From NCBI GenBank assembly GCA_937916465.1, contig CALFTK010000029.1, positions 32,414-96,413 on the forward strand: a stretch of 64,000 bases of DNA, written 5' to 3'. A model generated the notes under the pieces. The model did no database searches and was not told the origin of the DNA. It saw only the letters and a program-made list of their open reading frames with translations. The translations under genes were made by a program, and so were the position numbers. Each line of letters opens with the position of its first letter. Position 1 is the first letter of the stretch. This stretch comes from an uncultured Bacteroidales bacterium. Its GTDB lineage: Bacteria; Bacteroidota; Bacteroidia; Bacteroidales; Bacteroidaceae. Below, piece by piece: positions 15,794 to 24,896 of the stretch.

Positions 15794-16764
15794 TATTGTA
15801 TTGCTAATGCCGAAGCACCAAGTATTGCTGCATCCGATTCTTTCAATGAAGAGTATAGTATCTTGATTCTTCCTTTCCATACCTTCATAAGATTTTGGTC
15901 CATAGATTCAACTATTGCATTATGAAAAAACTCTTTCGATTTTGTCATACCACCAAACAATATAATTGCTTCAGGCGCGCTGAACTTTACAAAATCGGCA
16001 AATGCACGTCCTAGTATTTTACCTGTATCGGCAAATATCTTTATTGCAGTAGCGTCACCTTGTTTCGCTGCATCATAAACATCCTTAGCTGAAATCTTTT
16101 CAAAATCGTATTGATTTAGAATGCTCTCTTTTGAATTGGAATCCTGTAATGCAAGTTTTGCACTGCGGGCCACTCCCATTGCACTTGCGTATGTCTCCAA
16201 ACAGCCTTTCAGTCCGCAATTACATTGGCGACCGTTTGCTTCTACGCATACGTGCCCCAGTTCACCGGCAAAACCATCGTGTCCATACACCAGTTTTCCA
16301 TCTATTACAATACCACTGCCTACACCTGTTCCAAGTGTTATCATAATGAAATTCTTTAACCCTTTGGCTACTCCGTATGCCATTTCGCCCATGGCGGCTG
16401 CATTGGCATCGTTTGTTATGCTTACAGGCAATCCCGTCTTTTCAGATAGAATATCTGCAAGATTTACAACTGTTGGTTCACCATTCTTATCTCTGCACCA
16501 GGTGATATTGGGAGCAAACTCTATAGAGCCTGTATAGTAGTTTGCGTTTGGTGCTCCAATACCAATACCTACAATTTCTCCTCTTGAAATAGATTTTGCT
16601 TTCAGATTGTTGATGGCAGATGTCAAATCGGCAATATACTCTTCAAGGGTAGGTTGCAGTGATGTTATAACCAACTGTTCTATTATCTCTCCGCTTTCGG
16701 TTACAACTCCACATTTTGAAGATTGTCCTCCTATGTCTATTCCTAAATATAGTCTGTCTGTCAT
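15793..16764 (-). CDS. ROK family glucokinase
   Basis: A 323-residue sugar kinase of the ROK family, probably making glucose-6-phosphate. Seen: the phosphate-binding DIGGQSSKCG at residues 9-18, the sugar-binding ITNDANAAAMGE stretch, the ATP-site TLGTGVGSGIV, and the zinc motif C-N-CGLKG-CLE that marks ROK kinases. There is no N-terminal winged helix, so it is an enzyme, not a repressor. It lies 15 bases after a secreted histidine phosphatase on the same strand, suggesting co-transcription. Glucose is the likeliest substrate; other hexoses cannot be excluded. Confidence 0.9.
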   Translation of the reverse strand: MTDRLYLGIDIGGQSSKCGVVTESGEIIEQLVITSLQPTLEEYIADLTSAINNLKAKSISRGEIVGIGIGAPNANYYTGSIEFAPNITWCRDKNGEPTVVNLADILSEKTGLPVSITNDANAAAMGEMAYGVAKGLKNFIMITLGTGVGSGIVIDGKLVYGHDGFAGELGHVCVEANGRQCNCGLKGCLETYASAMGVARSAKLALQDSNSKESILNQYDFEKISAKDVYDAAKQGDATAIKIFADTGKILGRAFADFVKFSAPEAIILFGGMTKSKEFFHNAIVESMDQNLMKVWKGRIKILYSSLKESDAAILGASALAIQ

Positions 16765-16779
16765 ATATGGGTTAGTTTT

Positions 16780-18168
16780 TTATTCGGTTATTTTCTGCTT
16801 TAATGATTCAATTCTGTCTTGATAGTAGGCCGATACTCTGTTCCATTCGTAGAAGTATTTGTGTGTTCTACCCTTACTATCTATATATGGTTCTACAGGT
16901 AGAGTTGCCTCTTTTTCATTGAGTAAAGCTCTGACAAGTATAGTCCCTTTTTTATCTTTAAAGAATATTAGTTGTAAATTGCTACCCATGTGAACTATGT
17001 CGTATGCTACCCATTTATCGGCTACCCTTTCAAGGTCTGAAACAGACCATTCACAATCGTTTACCTCCATTAGGCAGAGTAGGGGGAATAGAGCAGTGTC
17101 ATGTCCGTATCGCAAGTGAGCATTTGTACCACCATTGGCAATTACATCGTTTGCTTTATCCAGTATGTCCTGTAGAAGCGAAGCGCGTCCGTAAGGAACT
17201 ATTTCGCCTGTTAATGGAGAATATGCCGATACAGAGTACCAATACACATTGTTTGTAGTAAACATATCGTACCATTCGTTGTATGTAAATACATCGTTAA
17301 GATCTATGCCTAAATCGTGGCTCTGCATATTGGCAGCCACTTCATAAATCTGATTGTAAAGCGCATCAGACCTGTCTTGTATTGATGTAGCTCCCGTTGC
17401 AGGTTGTTGTGTGCCTGCAGGCATAAAAGGGAAACGCATTACTGGGGCTTTATAAGCATATCTTGTAATAAATGTGGTGTCAGTAAAAAGTGCGCACATC
17501 AGTCGTTCTGAATTGGTGTGGGCAGCATTAAATGCAGATACAGCTTCATTCCTTTCACGGCTGTTCTTATAACTGCTTATGGCAGGATCTTCTGTGTTCA
17601 TGTAGTGTCTGTCATAATCGCTGTCATTAAAATCTATCTCCATTTTAGGAAGAAGTGCAGAGAACTCCATCATTGCAGCTGTCATGCTGGCTACCACTCT
17701 ATGCGAAGTGGTAGAACGAGCTGTTATATGAGCTTTGTTATTGAATATTTCAGGGTAATTCCTTACCATTCTATTGGTTATTCCACGATGCTGTCTCTGG
17801 CCTTTTGGGGTTAAATCACCCAAACGTCCATCGGCATCGTTTTTCATTATCTCCAAACGGTCCATTACGCTCTTTCCAAATTCAGTTAATACGCCTTTGT
17901 CGTATGCCTCTTTCAGAGTGTTGTATGGGTCTTCGTATTGGGATGTGTTGAGCAGATAACGAGAACCATGTCTGCCGTAGTGGCTCATGTAGAATGGCTT
18001 AAAACCTTTCGGAGGTTTACTGTATTCAACCTGTGGGTCAATATATTCAGTCATACTGCCTCCAAAATTATAGAGGTTATCCGGAGTAATTTCATCTTTT
18101 GTAATGATATCTGCCTGAATTCCGATTGATGCAAATATCATGGCAACGGTTAGCAATTTCTTTCCCAT
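16780..18168 (-). CDS. Secreted histidine-type phosphatase (phytase/acid phosphatase clade)
   Basis: A 462-residue exported enzyme: a signal peptide ends near GIQA, then the branch-2 histidine phosphatase motif YGRHGSRY near residue 66 carries the phospho-accepting His. The proton donor motif is HD (RYGHDTALFPL) as in phytases and glucose-1-phosphatase, not the HAE of MINPP enzymes. The large insert between is the substrate-specificity domain. Natural substrate is uncertain: phytate, sugar phosphates or other phosphomonoesters. Being upstream of glucokinase fits release of a sugar that is taken up and rephosphorylated, but this is inference. Confidence 0.85.
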   Translation of the reverse strand: MGKKLLTVAMIFASIGIQADIITKDEITPDNLYNFGGSMTEYIDPQVEYSKPPKGFKPFYMSHYGRHGSRYLLNTSQYEDPYNTLKEAYDKGVLTEFGKSVMDRLEIMKNDADGRLGDLTPKGQRQHRGITNRMVRNYPEIFNNKAHITARSTTSHRVVASMTAAMMEFSALLPKMEIDFNDSDYDRHYMNTEDPAISSYKNSRERNEAVSAFNAAHTNSERLMCALFTDTTFITRYAYKAPVMRFPFMPAGTQQPATGATSIQDRSDALYNQIYEVAANMQSHDLGIDLNDVFTYNEWYDMFTTNNVYWYSVSAYSPLTGEIVPYGRASLLQDILDKANDVIANGGTNAHLRYGHDTALFPLLCLMEVNDCEWSVSDLERVADKWVAYDIVHMGSNLQLIFFKDKKGTILVRALLNEKEATLPVEPYIDSKGRTHKYFYEWNRVSAYYQDRIESLKQKITE

Positions 18169-18286
18169 AAAATATAATCTGTTTATAATGATAATGTAAA
18201 ATTAGTCAATTTTCTCTATAATACTCTTATCGCTCTCTGTTTTTTGAAAATATTTAAGTTAGCACCTTGTCATTCTTTTATATAAA

Positions 18287-18318
18287 TTAGGTGTTTTCAA
18301 CTTTGTTTTTTACTTTTG
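18287..18318 (+). promoter_or_regulatory. Transketolase promoter
   Basis: TTAG at 18287-18290, 20 bases, then TACTTTTG at 18311-18318, a full -7 match and a three-of-four -33 match. The start codon is 43 bases beyond. The rest of the 193-base gap upstream is AT-rich with nothing else recognised. Confidence 0.6.
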
Positions 18319-18361
18319 TAAATTGTAAAAAGCAAAAAAGTACAATTAATTATTTACAGAT

Positions 18362-20377
18362 ATGAACAATAGTAAAGAACTAATGAACAAAGCAGCCGAT
18401 AATATTCGTATTCTTGCTGCTTCAATGGTTGAGAAAGCAAAATCAGGTCACCCGGGCGGTGCAATGGGTGGTGCCGATTTTATCAATGTACTGTATTCTG
18501 AATTCCTGGAATACGATCCTGAGAATCCATCTTGGGAAGGTCGCGACCGTTTCTTCTTGGATCCGGGTCACATGGCTCCAATGCTCTATTCTCAGTTGAG
18601 CCTTATTGGTAAGTTCTCAATGGACGAACTTGCTAACTTGCGTCAGTGGGGTTCAACAACTCCGGGTCATCCTGAGCGTGATTTGGAACGTGGTATAGAG
18701 AATACTTCAGGTCCATTAGGTCAGGGACATGTATTTGCAGTAGGTGCTGCAATTGCAGAAAAGTTCCTCGCAGCTAAATTGGGCGAAGAGGTTATGAACC
18801 ACACTATCTATGCATATATTTCTGACGGTGGTATTCAGGAAGAGATTTCACAGGGTGCAGGTCGTATAGCAGGTACATTGGGTTTGGACAACCTTATCAT
18901 GTTCTACGATTCAAATGATATTCAGCTTTCAACAGAATGTGCAGCTGTTACATCAGAAGATACAGCAGCTAAATATAAGGCTTGGGGCTGGCACGTAATT
19001 GAAATTAACGGTAACGATTGCGACCAGATTCGTCAGGCTTTGACAGAAGCTAAAGCAGTTAAAGGCCAGCCAACACTTATCATTGGTAAGTGTGTAATGG
19101 GTAAGGGCGCTCTTAAAGAAGATGGTTCAAGCTTTGAACGTAACTGCAAAACACACGGTGCACCATTAGGTGGCAATGCATTTGTAAATACAGTTAAGAA
19201 TCTTGGCGGTGATCCTGAAAATCCATTCCAGATTTTCCCGGAAGTTCAGGCTCTGTATGCTGCACGTGCAGAAGAATTGAAAGCTATCTGCGCTAAAAAA
19301 TATGCAGTTAAAGCTGAGTGGGCAAAGGCTAACCCTGAAAAGGCAGCTAAGATGGAAGCATGGTTCAGCGGTGCAGCTCCTCAGGTAGATTGGAGTAAGG
19401 TTCAGCAGAAGGCAGATGATGCTACACGTAATGCAAGTGCTGCTGTATTGAGCGTTTTGGCAGAACAGGTTGAAAATATGATTTGTGCTTCAGCCGACCT
19501 CTCTAACTCAGATAAGACAGACGGTTTCTTGAAGAAGACCACATCATTCGTTAAGGGTGATTTCTCAGGTGCTTTCTTCCAGGCAGGTGTTGCTGAGCTT
19601 ACAATGGCTTGCTGCTGCATAGGTATGGCTCTTCACGGTGGTGTATTTGCCGCTTGCGGTACATTCTTTGTATTCAGTGATTATATGAAACCAGCAGTTC
19701 GTATGGCTGCTCTTATGGAACTTCCTGTTAAGTTTATCTGGACCCACGACGCATTCCGCGTAGGTGAAGACGGTCCTACACATGAACCTGTAGAGCAGGA
19801 GGCTCAGATTCGTTTGATGGAAAAATTACAGAACCACCACGGTAAGAACTCAATGCTTGTTCTCCGTCCTGCCGATGCAGAAGAGACAACAGCATCCTGG
19901 AAACTTGCTATGGAGAATATTGATACTCCATCTGCTCTTATCCTTTCACGTCAGAATATCAAGAACCTGCCTGCAGGTAATGATTATTCACAGGCAGCAA
20001 AGGGTGCTTACATAGTAGAGGGTTCAGATGCAGATTATGATGTTATTCTGCTAGCTTCTGGTTCTGAAGTATCTACACTTGTTGCAGGTGCTGAACTGTT
20101 GCGTGCTGATGGTATCAAGTGCCGTATAGTAAGCGTTCCTTCAGAAGGTCTGTTCCGTAGCCAGTGCAGCTGCTATCAGGAAGAAATTCTCCCTGCATCA
20201 GCTAAGAAATTTGGTCTTACAGCAGGTCTGCCTGTAAACCTTGAAGGTTTGGTAGCAGGTAACGGTAAAGTTTGGGGTTTAAGCTCATTCGGTTTCTCAG
20301 CTCCTTACAAGGTGCTTGATGAAAAGCTGGGCTTCACAGCAGAAAACGTTTACAATCAGGTTAAGTCAATCCTTTAA
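18362..20377 (+). CDS. tkt: Transketolase
   Basis: A 671-residue thiamine-diphosphate enzyme of the non-oxidative pentose phosphate pathway. Seen: the N-terminal KAKSGHPGGAMGGADF with the catalytic-site His, GPLGQGHVFAVGAA, the cofactor/metal loop YISDGGIQEE, and the pyrimidine-domain stretch THDAFRVGEDGPTHEP. Length is full for the family. Its codons favour a small set typical of highly expressed genes. It is followed after one base by rpiB; both lie convergent to the arabinose/galactose operon, whose product xylulose-5-phosphate is its substrate. Confidence 0.97.
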   Translation: MNNSKELMNKAADNIRILAASMVEKAKSGHPGGAMGGADFINVLYSEFLEYDPENPSWEGRDRFFLDPGHMAPMLYSQLSLIGKFSMDELANLRQWGSTTPGHPERDLERGIENTSGPLGQGHVFAVGAAIAEKFLAAKLGEEVMNHTIYAYISDGGIQEEISQGAGRIAGTLGLDNLIMFYDSNDIQLSTECAAVTSEDTAAKYKAWGWHVIEINGNDCDQIRQALTEAKAVKGQPTLIIGKCVMGKGALKEDGSSFERNCKTHGAPLGGNAFVNTVKNLGGDPENPFQIFPEVQALYAARAEELKAICAKKYAVKAEWAKANPEKAAKMEAWFSGAAPQVDWSKVQQKADDATRNASAAVLSVLAEQVENMICASADLSNSDKTDGFLKKTTSFVKGDFSGAFFQAGVAELTMACCCIGMALHGGVFAACGTFFVFSDYMKPAVRMAALMELPVKFIWTHDAFRVGEDGPTHEPVEQEAQIRLMEKLQNHHGKNSMLVLRPADAEETTASWKLAMENIDTPSALILSRQNIKNLPAGNDYSQAAKGAYIVEGSDADYDVILLASGSEVSTLVAGAELLRADGIKCRIVSVPSEGLFRSQCSCYQEEILPASAKKFGLTAGLPVNLEGLVAGNGKVWGLSSFGFSAPYKVLDEKLGFTAENVYNQVKSIL

Positions 20378-20378
20378 T

Positions 20379-20807
20379 ATGATAGGAATAGCAAGTGACC
20401 ACGCTGCTTTTGAACTGAAGCAGTTTGTAAAACAATATCTGGAAGAGAAAGGTCTGCCGTATAAAGATTACGGCACCTTTACTCCCGATAGCTGTAACTA
20501 TGCCGATTATGGTCATCTGTTGGCAGAAGGTGTAGAGAACGGCGAAGTGGAAAAAGGAATTGCTATGTGCGGTAGTGGCGAAGGAATATCAATGACATTG
20601 AACAAACATCAGGGTATTCGTGCAGGTTTGTGCTGGATTCCTGAGATTGCTCATCTTATTCGTCAGCATAACGATGCTAATGTACTTGTTATGCCGGGAA
20701 GATTCATTGATAACGAAATGGCTGCCAAAATTATGGATGAATATCTGAATACTCCATTTGAAGGCGGACGCCATCAGGACCGAGTAAATGGTATTCCATT
20801 GAAATAA
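20379..20807 (+). CDS. rpiB: Ribose-5-phosphate isomerase B
   Basis: A 142-residue RpiB/LacAB-family isomerase that interconverts ribose-5-phosphate and ribulose-5-phosphate. Seen: N-terminal IASDHAAFELK, the catalytic Cys in MCGSGEGISM near residue 67, and the following NKHQGIRAGLCW. The ATG at 20379, one base after the transketolase stop, gives the family length; upstream in-frame starts would lie inside tkt. It works with transketolase and with the ribulose-phosphate 3-epimerase at 52229. Confidence 0.96.
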   Translation: MIGIASDHAAFELKQFVKQYLEEKGLPYKDYGTFTPDSCNYADYGHLLAEGVENGEVEKGIAMCGSGEGISMTLNKHQGIRAGLCWIPEIAHLIRQHNDANVLVMPGRFIDNEMAAKIMDEYLNTPFEGGRHQDRVNGIPLK

Positions 20808-20826
20808 TTCAAACAGATATAAAGTA

Positions 20827-20863
20827 TTAAGGCGCTGAATTAAATTCAACGCCTTAATTTTTA
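20827..20863 (+). terminator. Terminator after rpiB
   Basis: Arms TTAAGGCG (20827-20834) and CGCCTTAA (20850-20857), with further pairing of GAATT and AATTC inside, followed by a six-base T run. Confidence 0.8.
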
Positions 20864-20996
20864 TCACTTCGCTCCAACTATTATTGTCCACTCTTTTGAA
20901 TCTTTTGAGAGCCTGATTTCATAGGTTAAATCAGTATCTAAAAACTTCCTTATCTATATCTAATAAAGCAATAGTTTGCTGTTTGCAAAGCTAATG

Positions 20997-21029
20997 AAAA
21001 AAGAGGACTTGTAAACAAATCCCCTTTTT
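20997..21029 (-). terminator. Terminator of the arabinose/galactose operon
   Basis: Arms at 20998-21012 and 21015-21029 pair fully on the minus strand when two G-U pairs are allowed; on the plus strand the same positions are A-C mismatches. The minus-strand RNA ends in a run of six U. The 133 bases between this and the rpiB terminator hold only a small 7-base hairpin (20913-20934). Confidence 0.7.
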
Positions 21030-21051
21030 CAAATATTAAAACTGATAGTTC

Positions 21052-22650
21052 TCAATCTTTTAATTCAACTGCAGCCTTTTCTATGCCCAGGCATTTTTTG
21101 TAGTTTTCAATATAGGTGTTGAAACCTTCAACTTCTTCAGGAGTTGGAGCTATTTCAGTACCTGTATTGCCTGCAAATACAGCTTCGTCAAGGAATTCTG
21201 CAAGTGATTGGTTCTTGCTGTTGTTTACCAGATAAGATGCCAGAATTGCCATACCCCAAGGTCCTCCTTCGCCTGCTGTTTCCATACAGGAGATAGGTGA
21301 ATTTAGAGCTGCTGCCAATATCTTTTGGCCAACAACAGGTGTTGTAAACAGACCACCATGACCGGTAATTCTATCTACTTTAATTTTCTCTTCGTTAAAA
21401 AGAATATCATTACCAATCTTCAGTACACCTATTGCACCGCTTATTATAGCGCGCATAAAGTTTGCCAGATTGAATTTGTCGGTTGCTGAACGTACAAACA
21501 GTGGACGTCCGTCTGCAAAACCTGTAACAGGTTCGCCCGATACGTAGTTGTAACTGATAATACCACCGCAATCAGGATTTGCTTTAAGGGCTGTGTTAAA
21601 CAGATTGACAAATATTGTGTTCATATCAACAGGAAGACCTGATACTTCAAGGAACTCCTTGAAAAGTCCTACCCATGCATTCAAATCGGAAGTACAGTTG
21701 TTACAGTGAACCATAGCAACAGGGCTGCCGTCAGGTGTAGTAACTATATCTATAACTTCGTGTGGTTTGCTCAAATCTTTCTCTAATACAATCATAGAGA
21801 ATGATGAAGTTCCTGCTGAAACGTTACCTGTGCGTGGACGTACAGCATTTGTAGCTACCATACCTGTGCCTGCATCGCCTTCAGGAGGACAAACAGGTAC
21901 ACCTGCCTTAAGATGTCCCGAAACGTCAAGCATACGAGCTCCCTTTTCGGTTAACAGACCTGCATCCTGACCTGCATCCAGTGATTCAGGAAGTATGTCA
22001 AGCAGTTTCCAGCTAAAGCCTTTTGGTTCAATTAGTTTGTCGAACTTTTCAACCATAGTGGCATTGTAGCTCTTTGTAGCAGGGTCAACCGGTATCATGC
22101 CGGATGCATCGCCTACACCAAGAACTCTTTTGCCTGTCAATTGCCAGTGAATATAACCTGCCAATGTTGTTAGGTAGTCTATATCCTTAACATGTTCTTC
22201 ATTATCTAAAATAGCCTGATACAGATGTGAAATACTCCATCTTAAAGGAACATTGAATACAAAGAGTTCAGACAGTTCTGCTGCAGCCTTTCCGGTGTTG
22301 GTGTTACGCCATGTGCGGAAAGGTACCAATATTTCACCATTTTTGTTGAATGGCATATAACCATGCATCATTGCACTGACACCAATTGCAGCCAGATTTT
22401 CAATCTCTATATCGTAAAGTTCCTTTACGTTGGCACGTAGATTTACATAGCAATCCTGAAGTCCATACCAAATACTCTCCACGCTGTATGTCCATAGGCC
22501 ATTGTCAAGCTGATTCTCCCAAGTATGGCTACCCTGAGCTATAGGCTTGTATTCCGGGTCTATAAGTACAGCTTTAATTCGTGTGGAACCGAACTCTATA
22601 CCCAATATGGCTTGTCCTGATTCTATTACTGATTTTGGATTGTATGCCAT
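21052..22650 (-). CDS. FGGY-family pentulose kinase, probable L-ribulokinase
   Basis: A 532-residue cytoplasmic sugar kinase. The FGGY N-terminal domain shows GIEFGSTRIKAVLID near residue 17 for phosphate binding; the C-terminal domain has the ATP-site stretch GHGGLFTTPVVGQ. It is the last gene of an operon with araA and araD, so L-ribulose is the likely substrate, giving L-ribulose-5-phosphate. Xylulokinase activity cannot be ruled out from sequence, since Bacteroidetes ribulokinases of this kind are often annotated as xylulokinase. It starts one base after araA. Confidence 0.88.
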   Translation of the reverse strand: MAYNPKSVIESGQAILGIEFGSTRIKAVLIDPEYKPIAQGSHTWENQLDNGLWTYSVESIWYGLQDCYVNLRANVKELYDIEIENLAAIGVSAMMHGYMPFNKNGEILVPFRTWRNTNTGKAAAELSELFVFNVPLRWSISHLYQAILDNEEHVKDIDYLTTLAGYIHWQLTGKRVLGVGDASGMIPVDPATKSYNATMVEKFDKLIEPKGFSWKLLDILPESLDAGQDAGLLTEKGARMLDVSGHLKAGVPVCPPEGDAGTGMVATNAVRPRTGNVSAGTSSFSMIVLEKDLSKPHEVIDIVTTPDGSPVAMVHCNNCTSDLNAWVGLFKEFLEVSGLPVDMNTIFVNLFNTALKANPDCGGIISYNYVSGEPVTGFADGRPLFVRSATDKFNLANFMRAIISGAIGVLKIGNDILFNEEKIKVDRITGHGGLFTTPVVGQKILAAALNSPISCMETAGEGGPWGMAILASYLVNNSKNQSLAEFLDEAVFAGNTGTEIAPTPEEVEGFNTYIENYKKCLGIEKAAVELKD

Positions 22651-22651
22651 A

Positions 22652-24193
22652 TTACTTCAAAGCTTTATTGAGCATATAATAAACTTCGTTGTTACGTAGC
22701 TGCTGCTTGAAACCGCTGATAGTAGTATTTGCATCGATGTTGATGAACTCTATATCGCACATTTCTGCAAAGTCTTCCCAATATTCGGCAGTGATGTCGT
22801 ATGAGAATGCACTGTGGTGTGTACCACCTGCCAGAATCCATGCTCCTGCACCAATTTCGAATGTAGGCTGTGGAACCCACAAAGCCGATGCTACAGGTAG
22901 TTTAGGCATTGGTTTTGGTTCAATACATTCAACTTCACTTGTGATAAGACGGAAACGGTTGCCCAAATCAACAACAGTTGCCTTTATACCATGTCCAGTC
23001 TTTGATGTGAATACCAAACGTGCGGTCTGCTGTTTGCGAATACCGATACCTAAGAAATGAACTTCCAGTTTTGGTTTGTCACTTGAAATAAGTGGGCAGA
23101 TTTCAAGCATGTGGCTCTGAAGACTTGATGTGCAGTCTGCTGCAAAGTTCAGGGTGTAGTCTTCTAAGAATGAGCAACCTTTCTCCATACCTTGGTTCAT
23201 AATCCAAAGTGTACGGTACAGACACGCTGTTTTCCAGTCACCTTCAGCACCAAAACCTATACCTTCTGCCATCAGACGCTGTGAAGCAAGACCTGGAATC
23301 TGGTCGAATCCAAGGAATTCAGGATCGTTGATGTCAGCACCACCCAAATCGTCAAAGTTGGTTGTGAAAGCTGTAGCACCTTCGTCTTTAAGAACGCGGC
23401 GAAGAGCAATTTCTGCCTTTGCTGCATTTTTTACCTTTTCCCAGTAAACCTCTTCACCACTTTCGTCTATCTTAATGGTGTATAGCTGCTTATATTCTTC
23501 TACTAAAGCATCTGCTTCTGCATCTGTAACTTTCTTGAAGTAGTCCATCAATGAAGAAACTGGGTAGTAATCTACGTGATAACCCATGCGCTGTTCAAAC
23601 TCTACGCGGTCACCGTCGGTAACGGCTACGTTGTTCATGTTCATACCAAACATCAGACAGCGAACGCTGTGTGCATCAGCTTTACCTGCTGCAGCGCGGC
23701 TCCATACTGCAATCTGTTTCTGAGCTTCCTGGCTCTTCCAGTGTCCTACAACAACTTTGCGAGCTACACGCATACGTGTGCAGATATGACCAAACTCTAT
23801 ATCACCGTGAGCACTCTGGTTCAGGTTCATAAAGTCCATATCTATTGAATCCCAAGGAATATCTGTGTTGTACTGTGTGTGGAAGTGGAGAAGTGGTTTT
23901 TCAAGAGCCTGTAAACCCTTGATCCACATTTTTGCAGGACTGAAAGTATGCATCCAAGTGATAATACCAATACACTTTTCGTCATTGTTTGCAGCCTTCA
24001 TAACTGCTTCCACTTCGTTACTGCTGTTTGCAGTACCTTTATATACTATCTTAACCGGAATATTACCACTGTTGTTAAGACCCTCTACCATCTCTTTTGA
24101 ATGGCCGTCAACTGCAACCACTGCATCGCCTCCGTAAAGAAGTTGTGCACCGGTTACCCACCATATTTCGTAATTATCAAATGCTTTAATCAT
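22652..24193 (-). CDS. araA: L-arabinose isomerase
   Basis: A 513-residue enzyme converting L-arabinose to L-ribulose; Mn-dependent. Seen: the N-terminal IWWVTGAQLLYGGDA, the metal-site region FGAEGDWKTACLYR, and the later VWVPQ/GAWILAGGTHHSAF block with conserved histidines. Length matches the family. It lies six bases after araD and one base before the kinase, so the three catabolic enzymes are translated in a row. Confidence 0.96.
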   Translation of the reverse strand: MIKAFDNYEIWWVTGAQLLYGGDAVVAVDGHSKEMVEGLNNSGNIPVKIVYKGTANSSNEVEAVMKAANNDEKCIGIITWMHTFSPAKMWIKGLQALEKPLLHFHTQYNTDIPWDSIDMDFMNLNQSAHGDIEFGHICTRMRVARKVVVGHWKSQEAQKQIAVWSRAAAGKADAHSVRCLMFGMNMNNVAVTDGDRVEFEQRMGYHVDYYPVSSLMDYFKKVTDAEADALVEEYKQLYTIKIDESGEEVYWEKVKNAAKAEIALRRVLKDEGATAFTTNFDDLGGADINDPEFLGFDQIPGLASQRLMAEGIGFGAEGDWKTACLYRTLWIMNQGMEKGCSFLEDYTLNFAADCTSSLQSHMLEICPLISSDKPKLEVHFLGIGIRKQQTARLVFTSKTGHGIKATVVDLGNRFRLITSEVECIEPKPMPKLPVASALWVPQPTFEIGAGAWILAGGTHHSAFSYDITAEYWEDFAEMCDIEFINIDANTTISGFKQQLRNNEVYYMLNKALK

Positions 24194-24199
24194 AATAGT

Positions 24200-24892
24200 T
24201 TACTTTTTTTTCTGTCCGTAATATGCATTAGGACCATGTTTGCGATTAAAATGCTTCTCAATAAGTAGATTGTTCATAGTAAGGTTTGGATTAACTCCGT
24301 ATGCAATGTAAGCCATCTTAGCAACTTGTTCCATAACAACTGCGTTGTGAACGGCATCATTTGCATCCTTACCCCAGGAGAACGGACCGTGGTTTTTTAC
24401 CAATACACCCGGAGTGTGAATCGGATTCATTCCCTCAAATCTCTTAATGATAACATTTCCTGTTTCAAGTTCATATTCACCCTTTACCTCGGCTTCTGTC
24501 ATATCGGCAGTGCAAGGTATGGCTTGATGAAAATAGTCAGCATGAGTAGTACCAATATTTGGTATATCCTTACCGGCCTCTGCCCATGCCGTAGCATAGG
24601 TGGAGTGGGTGTGAACCACTCCTCCTATCTCCGGAAATGCTCTATAAAGTGCCAAATGTGTAGGGGTGTCTGAAGATGGATTCAAATCTCCCTCTACTAT
24701 GTTGCCTTGTAAATCTACAACAACCATATCGGACACTTTCATTGTTTCGTAGCTAACACCGCTGGGTTTGATTACCACTAAACCAGTTTCGCGGTCTATG
24801 GCACTTACGTTACCCCATGTGAAGATAACCAATCCGTGCTTTACCAAATCGAGGTTAGCTTTGAATACTTTTTCTTTCAGTTCTTCTAACAT
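24200..24892 (-). CDS. araD: L-ribulose-5-phosphate 4-epimerase
   Basis: A 230-residue class II aldolase-fold enzyme that gives D-xylulose-5-phosphate from L-ribulose-5-phosphate. Seen: TWGNVSAIDRE, KPSGVSYE, the zinc site HTHSTYATAWAEAG, and the third zinc-binding His in KNHGPFSWG. The ATG at 24892 avoids overlap with the symporter gene, whose stop is four bases upstream; an ATG at 24910 is an alternative with a 14-base overlap. Confidence 0.95.
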   Translation of the reverse strand: MLEELKEKVFKANLDLVKHGLVIFTWGNVSAIDRETGLVVIKPSGVSYETMKVSDMVVVDLQGNIVEGDLNPSSDTPTHLALYRAFPEIGGVVHTHSTYATAWAEAGKDIPNIGTTHADYFHQAIPCTADMTEAEVKGEYELETGNVIIKRFEGMNPIHTPGVLVKNHGPFSWGKDANDAVHNAVVMEQVAKMAYIAYGVNPNLTMNNLLIEKHFNRKHGPNAYYGQKKK

Positions 24893-24896
24893 CTTA

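Noticed and set aside
16780..18168. Histidine phosphatase as a MINPP-type phytase
   Set aside because: The proton-donor motif is HD, not HAE as in MINPP enzymes, so only the broader phytase/acid phosphatase clade can be supported.
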